DNA of 64,000 nt from Aurantiochytrium sp. KH105 (taxonomy: Eukaryota; Sar; Bigyra; Thraustochytrida; Thraustochytriidae), in the NCBI GenBank assembly GCA_003116975.1, contig BGKB01000019.1, forward strand, positions 310,001 through 374,000, given 5' to 3'. Positions 48,893-59,514 of this stretch are shown piece by piece (positions within the stretch are counted from its first letter, which is position 1; each line of letters begins with the position of its first letter). A program made the translations under genes and the position numbers. The notes under the pieces were generated by a model, which saw nothing but the letters and a program-made list of their open reading frames with translations, did not search any database and had not been told where the DNA came from.

Positions 48893-49801
48893 ATGCGCGC
48901 ACGGAAATTGGATGTGCTCGCGCTACGAAGCAATCGAAGCAGGCAAGAGCGTCCTGGACCGAGCAGCAATGAAAAGGGGCGTTGCGAGAGCGACGAGATT
49001 GCGCACGATGACAAGCCGGAGACGATGGCGTCTTCGCGTGAAGAGGTAGATGTCTGTCACCCCGACAAGCTAGCTGCAGTTCGTAGTCGGCCCAACGTTG
49101 GAAATCAGCAAGAAGACGATGAAGAAGACGGCGCGCAAGACTGGACCCAGGATATCGAGGAGGATGATAACAATGATGAAGATGTGCAAGTGCGTGAAGC
49201 CATGCAGGCTTTGCAGAACGAATCGCAACGAGAAGCCCTCGTCATGTCCAATGAAGAAAAGCACCCGATGCACGGCGTCGACGCTGAAAAATCAGGAGCC
49301 CTGCTGACGTCCATGGACCAAGTTCTGGTGGGCTTGGATACATGGCAGCTTGAACGACAACGTAAAATGCAAGAGCTCGAGGCCTCTCTTGCACAAGAAA
49401 GCGCCCTGGAAGAGCGCAGAATCGCAATACTCGCAGAGGAAAGCGAGGACAATGATCATGCGTCGTCTTCTTTAAAAGCAGACGAACGCATGCGCGAGAC
49501 GGATGCGTTGCAGCGACGTTTTGCAGAGCTTGCGCAGCAGCGGCCCAATGATGCGTTAGATCGCGCAGGAGCACGCGTCCTCGAGGGGGTGACGAGTAAG
49601 GAGCGCAATTTTGCTTCACTGCGACGAGACATTGCTGCGCTTGGTCAAGACTTTGGCCGCTCCGAAGCGGCACAACTTCACACGAGCTCGATCGGTACGC
49701 AGGCACAAGAGGAACTCGAGGGTGTGATGAATCTACAAGCACAGCTTGACGCCTTTGCAAGTGATCTTGACGCTTTTCTTCTCGAAAGTCCATTGAAATA
49801 G
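48893..49801 (+). CDS. Acidic coiled-coil hypothetical protein
   Basis: A 302-aa protein from the ATG at 48893 (GCCATGC context). Residues 1-60 are polar and mixed charge; 75-110 form an acidic stretch (QQEDDEEDGAQDW, EEDDNNDED); from about 135 to the end it is Leu/Glu/Gln/Ala-rich helix, probably coiled coil (LDTWQLERQRKMQELEASLA; QRRFAELAQQRPNDALD). No family is recognised. In-frame ATGs at 49025 and later would also keep the coiled coil. It is divergent from the pocket-protein gene. Confidence 0.65.
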   Translation: MRARKLDVLALRSNRSRQERPGPSSNEKGRCESDEIAHDDKPETMASSREEVDVCHPDKLAAVRSRPNVGNQQEDDEEDGAQDWTQDIEEDDNNDEDVQVREAMQALQNESQREALVMSNEEKHPMHGVDAEKSGALLTSMDQVLVGLDTWQLERQRKMQELEASLAQESALEERRIAILAEESEDNDHASSSLKADERMRETDALQRRFAELAQQRPNDALDRAGARVLEGVTSKERNFASLRRDIAALGQDFGRSEAAQLHTSSIGTQAQEELEGVMNLQAQLDAFASDLDAFLLESPLK

Positions 49802-49993
49802 CCTGATCCACTTTGCGCGCAACCCTGCTGACATGTACACTGAACATCTCTGGTAAACATTCGTCTTTTTTCATAATTTGTTGCTTTTTGCTTTTCTCTC
49901 TTCTTCCTTGGGGGCTACGAGCACCTTTGCGCATGCACAAGTCTCGGCTACGAAGTGCAAGTCCAAAAGGGGAAATTAAGAGGACGATGCTCT

Positions 49994-50687
49994 TTACTCG
50001 TCTGAGGGCGCATTGGGGTCATCATTGAGCAGCTCGCCCGAGCCGCCTGCGCCAACATTGGCATTCTCTTCGGTCTCATCGACGCCAGCCTGGGCCATGA
50101 GCTCGGAAATGGACTTTTCGAGGCCGTCTATCCTATCTCCCATCTCGTCGATGCGACCCACAATAGCCTCGCTCATTTGCTGGAACCTTGAGGACTGTAG
50201 TTCGCAGCACGAAGCAGAGGACGAGAAGGTAAAAGGCAGCTGTCAGTTTTAACGAACACATAAGGCGCATGTGGAACTCGCGACGAATGGCGGCGAGCGA
50301 TCGAACGTACCATTTGCGTGAGCAGGTTTTGCACCTGTGACAGACAAATCGCGACCACGTGGAATGGAATGATAAGCGAGATGTTAGTCGTTATACTGTA
50401 TGCGCAAAGTAAATCCAGAAACAGCAAAGAGAGACTTGAACTTACAAAGACGCTGAGGTCAGGCTCCTCCTGCGGCGCGGTGTTGCCGTCGGTTGCGTCC
50501 ATGGGCGGGTTCTTGCCCGTCATATCGGCGCCAGAGTCCGCCTATGTACCATCGACAGCAAGATCATCACAGAGCGAGCAATGGACGCGTAAGCGAAAGA
50601 TTCATTCCCCCAGCGCAAATGCGCGTCGCACCATCGTCAGTTTTCCGGGTCGCTGGGGCAGCGGGCCAAAGGGCTGGCACGTACCAT
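49994..50687 (-). CDS. HSBP1: Heat shock factor binding protein 1 (HSBP1), four coding exons
   Basis: Exons 50685-50687, 50446-50541, 50311-50334 and 49994-50194 join in phase to 107 aa. The core [14 protein letters not shown], then [20 protein letters not shown] and [18 protein letters not shown], is a clear HSBP1 heptad-repeat coiled coil; the family binds the HSF trimerisation domain and also helps assemble the WASH complex. Introns are 143, 111 and 116 bp with GTACGT, GTAAGT and GTACGT donors and AG acceptors. Exon 3 is a 24-nt microexon. The first coding exon would contribute only the ATG (ATG|GTACGT) joined to GCGGACTCT; if that splice is wrong, translation starts at the internal ATG of exon 2 (M7). 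Core exons are certain, exon 1 is probable. Confidence 0.9.
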
Positions 50688-51853
50688 TGTTTCGCCTTGT
50701 CCTTGGGCTTCCGCGCACCTGCTCGACTACGCTCGCGCAGATGGCTGCGTGCGAGCACGACGACGACGTGCGGGCGACAGCTACAGGCGGGCGTGCGGAC
50801 GTGCGTGCGGGCGCGGTCGCGCGGACAGGTTAGCAACACTTCGGCGCGCCGTCGAGCGAGCAAGCGAGCCAGTCAGCAAAAAGTTCTTCGTTTGCTTGCT
50901 TGTGTGTTTGGTCTGCTTGAACTCGGCTGTGAAGTCGATGTAACGTTCAATCAAGAGGAGAGGAGAGGAAGTTGGGCTCTAAGGTGAATGATTGACAGTG
51001 ACGAAGAAATTATTGCGAGCAAGTTAGCGAGCAAGCAAGCAAGCAGGCACGCGAGCAAGCGAGCGAGCGGGTGATAGGAAGAAGCGTCGCTTCGATGAAC
51101 ACACGTTTAGATGGACACGGAATCTTGGAAAAGTGAGTGACGTACAAGGAGTAGAAAATGCACAGAAAATTGCACCTGGAAGACGAACTTTCATCCTTGA
51201 GCGCATGGCCATGCAGCTGTGTGTCTCGAACGTTATCAGGAAAAAAAATTAGCTTTGGCATTGTGCAAGTTTATCTGGCGTTGCTCCATCTGTCCCAGAG
51301 CTATACCCTCCCACTGAGAGCTGCTTGTTCTTTCTCAACGCTTTTATAGGTCGGCCTTTGCAATCGCCTTCGCCTTTGACTTACATGTTAGCAGGCAAAA
51401 CATCTCGAGGCTAAAATCAAACGAGGACTGTTTAGGTAACGTGCGTATGCGAGTAAAGGTCAAAGAAAGGATCTTTCTTTTGCGCGTGGTGATCCAGGAG
51501 ATGATCGTTCAAGCTGCGCAGCCTTGATTTGTACAAAGACCATCTCAAGCTTCACCATGTCTCCAAATCACCTGTCCTGATATTGAAGGTTTACGAGATA
51601 GACGATTTACATGGCCAATACTGACCGAAGCACAGCAAGAAGATGATTGCGACGAGTGGATTTCCATTCCATGCACCCACAAGCAAGCAGAAAAGCAATC
51701 AAGCAAGCAACAGGACCAATGATGGCATCAAGATTGATAGGAGCCAGGAAAGCTTGCCATGGAAACAAGAAAAAGGAAGAAGAAGATGATGAAAAATAAC
51801 TTGAGAGCGCAATCCCTTTATCAATCAAGCGATCATCAATCGAGCAATTTTGA
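50688..51853. other. Intergenic region between HSBP1 and H+-PPase
   Basis: About 1.17 kb holding the HSBP1 promoter and the PPase 3' UTR. GCAAGCGA-type repeats lie at 51015-51072. Short open frames show no domain pattern, so no gene is called. Confidence 0.5.
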
Positions 51854-54208
51854 TCAGTTCTGCGGGTATCCAGCCCAGGCCTGGCCGTCAGGGAGGGCAA
51901 AGCGGCTGAAACTGGCCGCAAAGACAAGCGAGATGATGGCCTGGAGCTTCATGACGATGTTGAGGGCCGGGCCAGAAGTATCCTTGAGCGGATCACCAAC
52001 GGTGTCACCGACGACGGCGGCCTTGTGGTTCTCGGAGCCCTTGCCATTAAAGTTACCCTGCTCAATGAACTTCTTGGAGTTATCCCAGGCGCCGCCGGTG
52101 TTCGAAGCGGAGATGGCAAGCTGGACGGCGGACACGAGAGAGCCCGCAAGGTAGCCGGCAAGCGCAAAGACGCCAAAGAGGTAGCCCGTGAGGATGGGGG
52201 CGAGGATGACGAGCGCCGAGGGGGCGATCATCTCGCGGAGCGAGGCGCGCGTGGAGATCTCGACGCAGCGGGCGTAGTCCGGCTTGGCGGTGCCCTCCAT
52301 GATGCCCTCAATAGTGTTGAACTGCTCGCGGACCTCCATCACCATGGCCTGGGCGGCAATACCGACAGACTTCATGGTCATGGCCGAGAACCAGTAGGGG
52401 ACCATGGCGCCGATGAGGAGGAAGGCAAAGGTGATGGGCGAGAGAATGTTGATGCCCTCCTCGAGGGCACCAATGCGGGACACGTAAGCGCCAAAGAGGG
52501 CGAGCGAGACGAGGGCGGCGGAACCGATGGCAAAGCCCTTGCCAATGGCGGCGGTGGTGTTGCCGGCAGCATCGAGGGTGTCAGTGATGTGACGCACGTT
52601 CTCGCCGAGCTCGGCCATCTCGGCGAGGCCGCCAGCGTTGTCCGTGATGGGTCCGTAGCCGTCAATGGTGAGGCCAATCGAGAAGGAGGACAGCATACCG
52701 AGGGCCGCGAGCGAGACACCGTAGAGGCCGCAGAGGTAAAAACTGGCAAAGATGGTGAGCGCGAAGAGGAAGACAGGGATGATGGCCGACTTGTAGCCGA
52801 GAGCGAGACCGTAAATGATGACGGTGGCAGCGCCGGTCTCGGACGAGGCAGCGACCTCCTTGACAGGCGAGTACGAGTAGCTGGTGTAGTACTCGGTGAT
52901 AAGGCCAGTGAAGAGACCCGCCCACAGGCCGCAGGCAAGGCAGATGAAGGCACCCCACCAGTGGCTCACCTCGGCGGTGCCCTGGATGGAGTTCGCGTTC
53001 GGGTCGGCGCCAAAGGTAAAGTCCGCGGGCAAGAAGAACCAGGACACGAGAGCGAGGAGCGGGGTGAGGATGATGGTGGAGAGCACGAGCTGGGTCTTGA
53101 GCACCGTCTCGACCTGGGCGCCATCACGGACCGGGCGGATGTTGGTCGCGACAAAGGAGGTAAGAATGCAGGCGAGGATGCCCATGGCCGAGATGACGAG
53201 GGGAAAGAGCATGGTGGCGTAGCTCTCCTGGAGCTGGGTCGAGGTGGCGCTGAGCACGAGTGCGGCGCTGGTGGACTCGGCAAAAGAGCCAAAGAGATCG
53301 GCACCCATGCCGGCGATGTCACCGACGTTGTCACCGACGTTGTCAGCAATGGTGGCCGGGTTGCGCGGGTCGTCCTCGGGGATGTTCTTCTCGACCTTGC
53401 CGACGAGATCGGCACCGACATCGGCGGCCTTGGTGTAGATACCGCCACCAACGCGGCCAAAGAGGGCGATGGAGCTGCCACCGAGACCGTAGCCGGCGAC
53501 AACCTCAAAGAAGATAAGGTAGATGAAGACGGGCTGCTGCTCGCCGTCGACCTCGGTGGTCTCCTCGCCGTGACCAGAGACAAAATAGATGCGGTAGACC
53601 TCAATGACAATGTAGAGCACGAGGAGGCCAAGGCTGGAAAGGCAAAAGCCCATGACGGCGCCACCGCGGAAGGCCGCGTTAAAGGCGCCGGTCCAGCCGC
53701 GGGTGGCCTCGACGGTGCAGCGCACGTTGGTGTAGACGGCGATGAGCATGCCAACGAGGCCGCAGACCATCGAGGTGACACCACCAATGAGGAAGGCGAG
53801 AAGCGTGAAGCCAGCATCGGCCCAGCAGTCACCGGACTGGGGCACGCCGGTGGAGACCGGGACGGGACCGCAGTTATCGGCGGTGCCCAAAAGGACAAGA
53901 AGGATGATGCCAAAGACGGCGAGGAAGACGGCGCAGATGGAGTACTCAGCCTTGAGGAAAGAGCGGGCGCCGAGCTGGATGGCCTCCGAAATGTTCTTGA
54001 GCTTCTCTTGGTGGGTCTCGCCGCCGCTGGGCTGGTCGTCGTAGTTGACGAGAGACTCCTCGGTCTGGTTAAGCGTCATGTCGATGGACTTGATCTTGTA
54101 GTACTGGAGGCCAGCGAAGAGCAGACCGATGATGGACGACGCCACGATCAGCACAATGGCCGTCGCCTCGGCGCCGGCATTGTCGGTGATGGACGCAGCT
54201 TCGATCAT
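51854..54208 (-). CDS. K+-dependent membrane H+-pyrophosphatase (vacuolar AVP1 type)
   Basis: A 784-aa protein with about 15-16 hydrophobic segments. It hydrolyses cytosolic pyrophosphate to pump protons into vacuoles or acidocalcisomes. Substrate-site motifs are [18 protein letters not shown] (263-280) and [20 protein letters not shown] (289-308), with the C-terminal [12 protein letters not shown]. The sequence [15 protein letters not shown] (about 549-563) has Ala rather than Lys at the position that separates K+-dependent from K+-independent enzymes, so it should be K+-stimulated like plant AVP1. Length fits (plants about 770). The ATG at 54208 starts directly before the first membrane segment. 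A 788-codon antisense frame over the same span arises from strong codon bias and is not a gene. Confidence 0.97.
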   Translation of the reverse strand: MIEAASITDNAGAEATAIVLIVASSIIGLLFAGLQYYKIKSIDMTLNQTEESLVNYDDQPSGGETHQEKLKNISEAIQLGARSFLKAEYSICAVFLAVFGIILLVLLGTADNCGPVPVSTGVPQSGDCWADAGFTLLAFLIGGVTSMVCGLVGMLIAVYTNVRCTVEATRGWTGAFNAAFRGGAVMGFCLSSLGLLVLYIVIEVYRIYFVSGHGEETTEVDGEQQPVFIYLIFFEVVAGYGLGGSSIALFGRVGGGIYTKAADVGADLVGKVEKNIPEDDPRNPATIADNVGDNVGDIAGMGADLFGSFAESTSAALVLSATSTQLQESYATMLFPLVISAMGILACILTSFVATNIRPVRDGAQVETVLKTQLVLSTIILTPLLALVSWFFLPADFTFGADPNANSIQGTAEVSHWWGAFICLACGLWAGLFTGLITEYYTSYSYSPVKEVAASSETGAATVIIYGLALGYKSAIIPVFLFALTIFASFYLCGLYGVSLAALGMLSSFSIGLTIDGYGPITDNAGGLAEMAELGENVRHITDTLDAAGNTTAAIGKGFAIGSAALVSLALFGAYVSRIGALEEGINILSPITFAFLLIGAMVPYWFSAMTMKSVGIAAQAMVMEVREQFNTIEGIMEGTAKPDYARCVEISTRASLREMIAPSALVILAPILTGYLFGVFALAGYLAGSLVSAVQLAISASNTGGAWDNSKKFIEQGNFNGKGSENHKAAVVGDTVGDPLKDTSGPALNIVMKLQAIISLVFAASFSRFALPDGQAWAGYPQN

Positions 54209-54363
54209 GTTGCTGAATCAGGTTCTCGAGAGAGACGGGTGGGTGGTTGTATCGGGCAAGCTCGCTGTTCACGTTTCGTTCATTCGTTCGTTCGATTGAT
54301 CGGTCATTCGTTCATTCGACGTCAGTTGGCTGTTTGTTGCGATGACTCTCACCCTTCCATTCC

Positions 54364-54370
54364 ATTTATA
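54364..54370 (-). promoter_or_regulatory. Possible TATA box of the H+-PPase gene
   Basis: TATAAAT on the minus strand lies about 156 bp upstream of the PPase ATG, in the only AT-rich pocket there. The distance is longer than for the two TATATAG boxes, so it is tentative. Confidence 0.35.
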
Positions 54371-57300
54371 TCCTATCTCATTGCACCATGATCTCGTTTC
54401 TTGAGCGAGCAAGCAGGCAGGCGAACGGGAGCAAATGTCTTCCCACGCCCCAGAACCCGCAAGCGTAGCGCTGGGACACATGCCTCGCTCGCTCGCTCGC
54501 TCGCTCGCTCCCTGTAGACATCGTCTGAATGGGTGAAGCCAGCGGCTCCGCGTCCCGCAAGTCCGTCACCGCCACCACCTCTCTCTCTCTCTCTCTGTCT
54601 CTATTTAGCAGCAAGCAGGCGAGCAAGTAAGCAAGCGACGACTCATCGCGCGTCGTTTCTTCGTCATGCGCGGACATCGCTCGCCAGCCAAGCTAGCCTC
54701 ACGCCGCCATCTCGTCCGTTGCCTCTGTGCATCGCCACGCTGTCCACGCCGTCCACGCCGTCCACGTCCAGCCTCGCCAAGACGCCGCTGCGCAGTACAG
54801 CGCCGTAGCGCTTTGCTTCGCAGCGCTCTCGCCCGAGCGCGGCTGCGCGCACGCGTATGCATGCCTCGCTCGCTCCGGGTCCGCACGTACCTCGCTCGAG
54901 CCGCGCGGCGTCGAGTCGATCAGGGTCTGCTCGCGTCGAGACCGCGATCCGCAGAGAACGAGCGGAGGGCGCTCGCTTCACTTTGGTTTAGCTTGACGCG
55001 CTTGGCTTGGCTTGGCGAGTCTTGGCTTGGCTGCCCAAGATGGACTCGCTCGTCCCGCCGCGGCCCAGAAGGAAGACAGTCGCGCGCCCTCTGCCGCTGT
55101 GGGGCGCACACCTTCCTCCCGGCGCGGTGGTTAGATACGTCTGCAGGGGAGAGGGCAGAGGGGGAGAGGGCGAGGTGTGGGGAGGGACGGGCGCGGGCGA
55201 GACCCGGCTCACTCATTTCACGATTTCACTTCTCGCAAAAGCAGCCAGCCGCTGCGGCGGGCAGCCTGAGTGTCAGGCTGACACGAGTGCCCGAGTGACG
55301 GGGACTCGGAGGCGTGAGTGGCCAGGGCAAGTGGCCATGGTGGGTGGGTGGTTTCGAGGTGAAGATGGGAAAGACGGTCGAGTTCGCTCAAGAGTGCGGC
55401 GGTAGTAGTAGTACTATCTATACATACCGCGTGCGCTCCATCCATTTCGGGTTGATCCTTTTTATTATATATTGACACACTGCCACTGCCACTGCCACTG
55501 CCATCCATTCGTCCGCGCATCGAGACGCAGCATCGAGACGCAACATCGACCGCAAGCCGAGGGCAGCGCAAACTTTCCTATCATTTAGGAAACTTTTTTA
55601 GCTCGGCCGGCGAATCCTGGGGCATCGAATCCTGGGGCATAATTCGGCTGGCACTTCCGTAGTGCCGCCCAGCCGAGCCAGGAGTCAAGCCTAGCCCGGC
55701 CAAGCCGAGCCAAGCCGAGCCGAGCCGAGCCGAGCCGAGCCTGAAGCCAGAAGAAACCCAGAGGCCCGTGCGCTTTTCTCCTGGGTAGGACGCTCGCTCG
55801 CGATGCTCGGGAGGGCTCGGCCGCCGAGCACGAGGCTGCACGCGATGCGAAGGTATGTCTGCGTCTCTGGTGGCAGCTGGGAAGGTACTACCCGCGTAGC
55901 GAGTGGTTTATTTATTATACGTCATCGTGGACGCTAGCTTCCAGACGTGCGGGACGGAGTCGCTCGAGTCGAGTCGAGTCGAGTCGAGTCGCGGCGCGGA
56001 CGGAGGGACCGAGCCAAGGCGCGAGCGATGCGACTCGGAGTGATGACGCCAACGATGATCGAACGAACGACGGATGGTTGAATGGCGTTATAACGTACAG
56101 ACGTGTACGTACGTACGTACGCGTAAAAAGTGATCGCGAGCCCGCTCTCGGTGGTTTTCTTCTTCTTCTGTCTACTACACTACTACTACACTATCGTATA
56201 CGTGGTGGTACCAAGTCAAGCCTGGGTAAAAGCGGCGAGGCCGCACGAGTTTACACGCGGCGCGCGCGCGCCTTTCCCGATCTTGGCGGCCGCGCATCCT
56301 GCGTCTCGACGCCGTGCTCGCCGTGCTCGCCTTCTCTCGTCCGGAGCCCGCGGCGAGGGCGCGCGACGCCGCCGGGATGGCTGGGCTGGACGGGCCCCAG
56401 GACCTTCGGTTTTCTCGCCCACCACGGGCCGCATCGCGCGGCCTCTCGCGCGGGGCGTCCCGGCCGGCCGGCCGCCAGGTCTGGCCTCGCCTCGCCTCGC
56501 CTCGCCTCGGGCTCGAGCTCGAGCTCGCGGCCACGGCGGCACGGGTCGGCACGGGCCGGCTCGGCACGGGACGGCACGGGACGCGCAGCGCAGAGCAGAG
56601 CAGCGCAGAGCAGAGCAGAGCAGAGAAGAGCTCGCTCATAAAGTCGCGCTTTCTTTCATGTATACGTAACATGCAAATTAGGGGAGCGGCAGCAGCCAAC
56701 TCGAGCTCGACGCAGGAGACAGCTCGCTCGCGCGCTGCATCGCGGGCCGAGCAGGAGCGCCTTCTCCGCGGACGCCTGCCTTCCCGCCACAGCAGTTTCG
56801 CGGGGAGGCTTTTTCCTTTTCGCGTGAAGGGTTCGCGTGGCAGCGGCTGCGAGGAGAATGGGTGGCGCGGATTAGCCAGCTTTCATTCTTTCCGTCATTC
56901 CCGGAGCACTGCGGAGAGCGCGGCCTTCCGACCGCAGCAGGAAGGCGCCGCGAGCCCTTTTGACTGCGGGCAATGCCTGCCCTCTCGCTGCTGGGATTGC
57001 TGCGCTGACGTAGGATCACTAGGCTTGCTGGGCACAGCACGGTGTCGCACCGCAGCGTATCGCATCGCATCGCCTCGCCTCGCGGGGCATCCCGCATCCA
57101 TCTCCGGAGAGGAAATGTCAGCTGCAGGAGGAGTTCGCGGCTGGGACGGGCCGAGGCGGAAGGACGGGTTGCTTAGCGAGGTGAGAAGGAAGCTTGGCCG
57201 AGACGACTGTCGAGGACTTTTGGCTTGACTCGCTGCTTGCATGTTGAGCGCGCGTGCACGAGGGGTGTGCGTTACGCAAGGCGTGAATTTGTCCGAAAGG

Positions 57301-57387
57301 ACAGGCTAGACAGTCGCACCTCCTGGCCGACAAGGGACGGTTCAAGGATTTCATTGCCGCGGACCATCGTAGACCAACCAATCATTT
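54371..57387. other. Gene-free GC-rich region with many microsatellites
   Basis: Three kilobases between the PPase promoter and the METTL18 stop. Open frames on both strands are Arg/Ala/Ser/Pro-rich and mutually overlapping. Repeats: CGCT (54482-54512), CT (54579-54602), CCACTG (55479-55502), CCGAG/CCAAG (about 55676-55742), GAGTC (55966-55991), GTAC (56104-56121), CCTCG (56486-56511) and AGAGC (56584-56627). I see no RNA gene or spliced gene here, but one with many short exons cannot be excluded. Confidence 0.5.
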
Positions 57388-58416
57388 TCAGATTTGGCGA
57401 GAGATTTTCAGGATGTCACGCACGTTGGATCTGCCATCCGAGACTGCATGAACACGCTCGCAATGGAGCTGACCCCGCGCGCTGCAAAAGCGCGCAAACG
57501 ATTCGGATCCGCCGCCTACGCCAAAGTAGAAGCGCTTGGCTGCGAGAAGCGCGACGCTTTGGCGGTCGGGACGAAGCACGCGGATCAAAACCTCATGCAA
57601 AGCGGGATACATTTCGTCAGAGTAAACAGTTTCAGACGAGACCACCAGATCGACGGCCCGCAGCAAGGACGATCCATGCGTATGCTGCGCTAAAAATGAG
57701 CGCCAGTCACCTGCCAACAGTCGCACGGCGCCAGCATCGACAAGATCGCGAGGCGACCTTCCCGCATTACGTGCGGCATTAGCCAGCGTCTGTTTCTCCA
57801 GTACTTCGCGGTTGAGGTCCTGAAAGTCGACGTTACAGCCCTTTTGCAGAGCCCAGCAGCCCAAGAGACCTTGGCCGCACCCAAGATCGAGCACCAGCTT
57901 GCCCGGTGCGACCCATTGTTCCGTGTTGGTGCTCATGAACCGCAAGAGGTCCAACGTGCACTCCCAAAGCTTGAGACCGCCCTCGTAGAGACCAGGCTCC
58001 ACGTCTTTGGCGTGAAGCATGGCTTCGCCCTCATCCTGGACGGCCTCGAGCTTGAGCGACTCGTGAACAGTAAAGGCATGCCACCGGCGGGCTCGAGGAC
58101 TTTGCAACAAGATCTGCCCGTTTGAGGGAGTCATGGCCATGTCCTTTTCCGCTGCGGCCAAGCCCGCGCTCGTTACGTCCTCGGCCGGGAGCCACTGACG
58201 GTCAGAGCCGCTGCCGTGGCCGCCGCCGCCACTGCCATCTTGCAAACCTTGTCCATGCTGTTCCTGTCCATGGTCCTGACCGTGACCTTGACCTTGACCC
58301 TGACCTTGACCCTGCGCAGAAAACGGCGGGTTAGCAGCGAGGGGGGCGGCAGCAGACCCAACGCCGCCCTCGGCCCCTGTCGCCTGCTCCTCGAAGAAGC
58401 CGAAAGAGAAGCTCAT
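57388..58416 (-). CDS. METTL18/HPM1-type protein-histidine N-methyltransferase
   Basis: A 342-aa protein. Residues 30-75 are a Gly/Gln/His-rich linker encoded by a 6-bp DNA repeat (about 58266-58316). The methyltransferase core spans about 140-342: GGLKLWECTLDLLRF, SAM-binding LDLGCGQGLLG (176-186), VDFQDLNREVL, LLAGDW, SSETVYS and AAKRFYFGVGGGSESF. This motif series is that of METTL18 and yeast Hpm1, which methylate a histidine of ribosomal protein eL3 and influence ribosome assembly and translation. The N-terminal FxFGFF resembles the start of other METTL18 proteins. The ATG at 58416 is the first Met. Neighbouring genes give no further hint. Confidence 0.92.
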   Translation of the reverse strand: MSFSFGFFEEQATGAEGGVGSAAAPLAANPPFSAQGQGQGQGQGHGQDHGQEQHGQGLQDGSGGGGHGSGSDRQWLPAEDVTSAGLAAAEKDMAMTPSNGQILLQSPRARRWHAFTVHESLKLEAVQDEGEAMLHAKDVEPGLYEGGLKLWECTLDLLRFMSTNTEQWVAPGKLVLDLGCGQGLLGCWALQKGCNVDFQDLNREVLEKQTLANAARNAGRSPRDLVDAGAVRLLAGDWRSFLAQHTHGSSLLRAVDLVVSSETVYSDEMYPALHEVLIRVLRPDRQSVALLAAKRFYFGVGGGSESFARFCSARGQLHCERVHAVSDGRSNVRDILKISRQI

Positions 58417-58902
58417 CTTGCTTGCTCTGCAACTTGAGGTTTTGTTGTCGCGATTTGCGTGGTCCTCGTTGTAGGCCTATTGGTGAAGGGCCAGTGGCGG
58501 GGATTCACCTTGACTGTGAATCAAGACAAGGGGACGAGGACGACGACGACGCGAAGTGAAGCCAACATTTTCAATTTCTGAAACAGAAAGAGGAGGTGCA
58601 CTTGCAGACGATGGCATGAATTGATAGTGTGAGTCCAGAAACCCAACGACTCACATTACTGCTTGGGTCCTTTGCCAGAGTCTGATTTTCCTTGCCGGCG
58701 GCTCTCCGTTCATTGATTTTAGCGGAATCAGCGTTTTTTTTCTGCGGAAACGAGATTCGGAACGATGCAGCTTTCATGGCCCGATCAAAGGACGAACAAC
58801 AAATGACATTATAATTTTGTTTTGGCACGTCTAGAAGAGAAAGGGGAAAGAAAGAAAACGTAGCCACAAGAGCGAGCTGGAGACAATCATCCGGATATTT
58901 GT
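58417..58902. other. Intergenic region
   Basis: About 490 bp between two minus-strand genes, with AT-rich sequence after about 58600. No gene is supported. Confidence 0.5.
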
Positions 58903-59514
58903 TCAGTTGCGGGGAACCTTGGCCTGTGTGACACGCCTAGCAAACTTAACCATCTCCTCAATCTTGCGCACCGCCGCATTGCGCTCGTCCTTGCTGAGCT
59001 GAAAAGGTGCCGCGTCCGGAAAGCTGCAGAGCGTGGCGATCTGAGCAATCGCCGCAAACATGTTGGTCTCTGCCTGCTCCCTGGCATTCGAGGCGCGGTT
59101 ATAAAGGTCTCCAGCCTGATTGTAAAGCTCGGCCAACTTGTGATTGTACTCATCGGCACTCCGTGCGTTGGCATCATGGCGCAACGTTGGTACGTCGTCG
59201 TGGATTTGCTTGGTATTTTGATCAACGCCATCCCAACGAGCACTTTCTGCGTCGTCGAGTGCTTCGTCGAGAATGCCGAGACGCGCAGCCGGATCTGCTG
59301 CCTCGGCTGCCTTGACGAGGCGGACCGCCGCACGAAGGTACCGATACGCGGGTTGGGTATTGTCCGGGAAGAAGCCAGACACCGCCTCTGTCACGTACTC
59401 TGCATTGCTTGTGTGAATGACATCATCGAGCATTAGCTGGTACTCCCGGCGGGCAGTCCGTACGGTGTCAAAGTCTGTCAGCAGCTCGGCTAGCACGCGC
59501 TTGAGATTGTCCAT
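58903..59514 (-). CDS. Helical hypothetical protein (203 aa)
   Basis: A 203-aa protein from the ATG at 59512-59514, with balanced composition and coding-like codon use. It appears almost entirely alpha-helical (VLAELLTDFDTVRTARREYQ; AAVRLVKAAEAADPAARLGI; KLAELYNQAGDLYNRASNAR), with no signal peptide or membrane segment. A translin-like helical bundle was considered, but its conserved motifs are not visible. A further in-frame Met lies 15 codons upstream (59559), preceded by Cys/Lys-rich residues that do not look conserved. Confidence 0.65.
   Translation of the reverse strand: MDNLKRVLAELLTDFDTVRTARREYQLMLDDVIHTSNAEYVTEAVSGFFPDNTQPAYRYLRAAVRLVKAAEAADPAARLGILDEALDDAESARWDGVDQNTKQIHDDVPTLRHDANARSADEYNHKLAELYNQAGDLYNRASNAREQAETNMFAAIAQIATLCSFPDAAPFQLSKDERNAAVRKIEEMVKFARRVTQAKVPRN

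Noticed and set aside
52025-54391. A 788-codon plus-strand open frame, antisense to the H+-PPase
   Set aside because: It is the shadow of the strongly biased PPase codons and reads as Gly/Asp/Glu/Val-rich repeats without any domain; the opposite strand is an unmistakable PPase.
56314-57228. 304-codon plus-strand frame in the PPase-METTL18 interval
   Set aside because: Arg/Ser/Ala-rich, repeat-derived, overlapping equally long frames on both strands; no recognisable domain.
58903-59514. Translin-family assignment
   Set aside because: The protein is helical and of similar size, but translin's characteristic acidic and C-terminal motifs are not visible.
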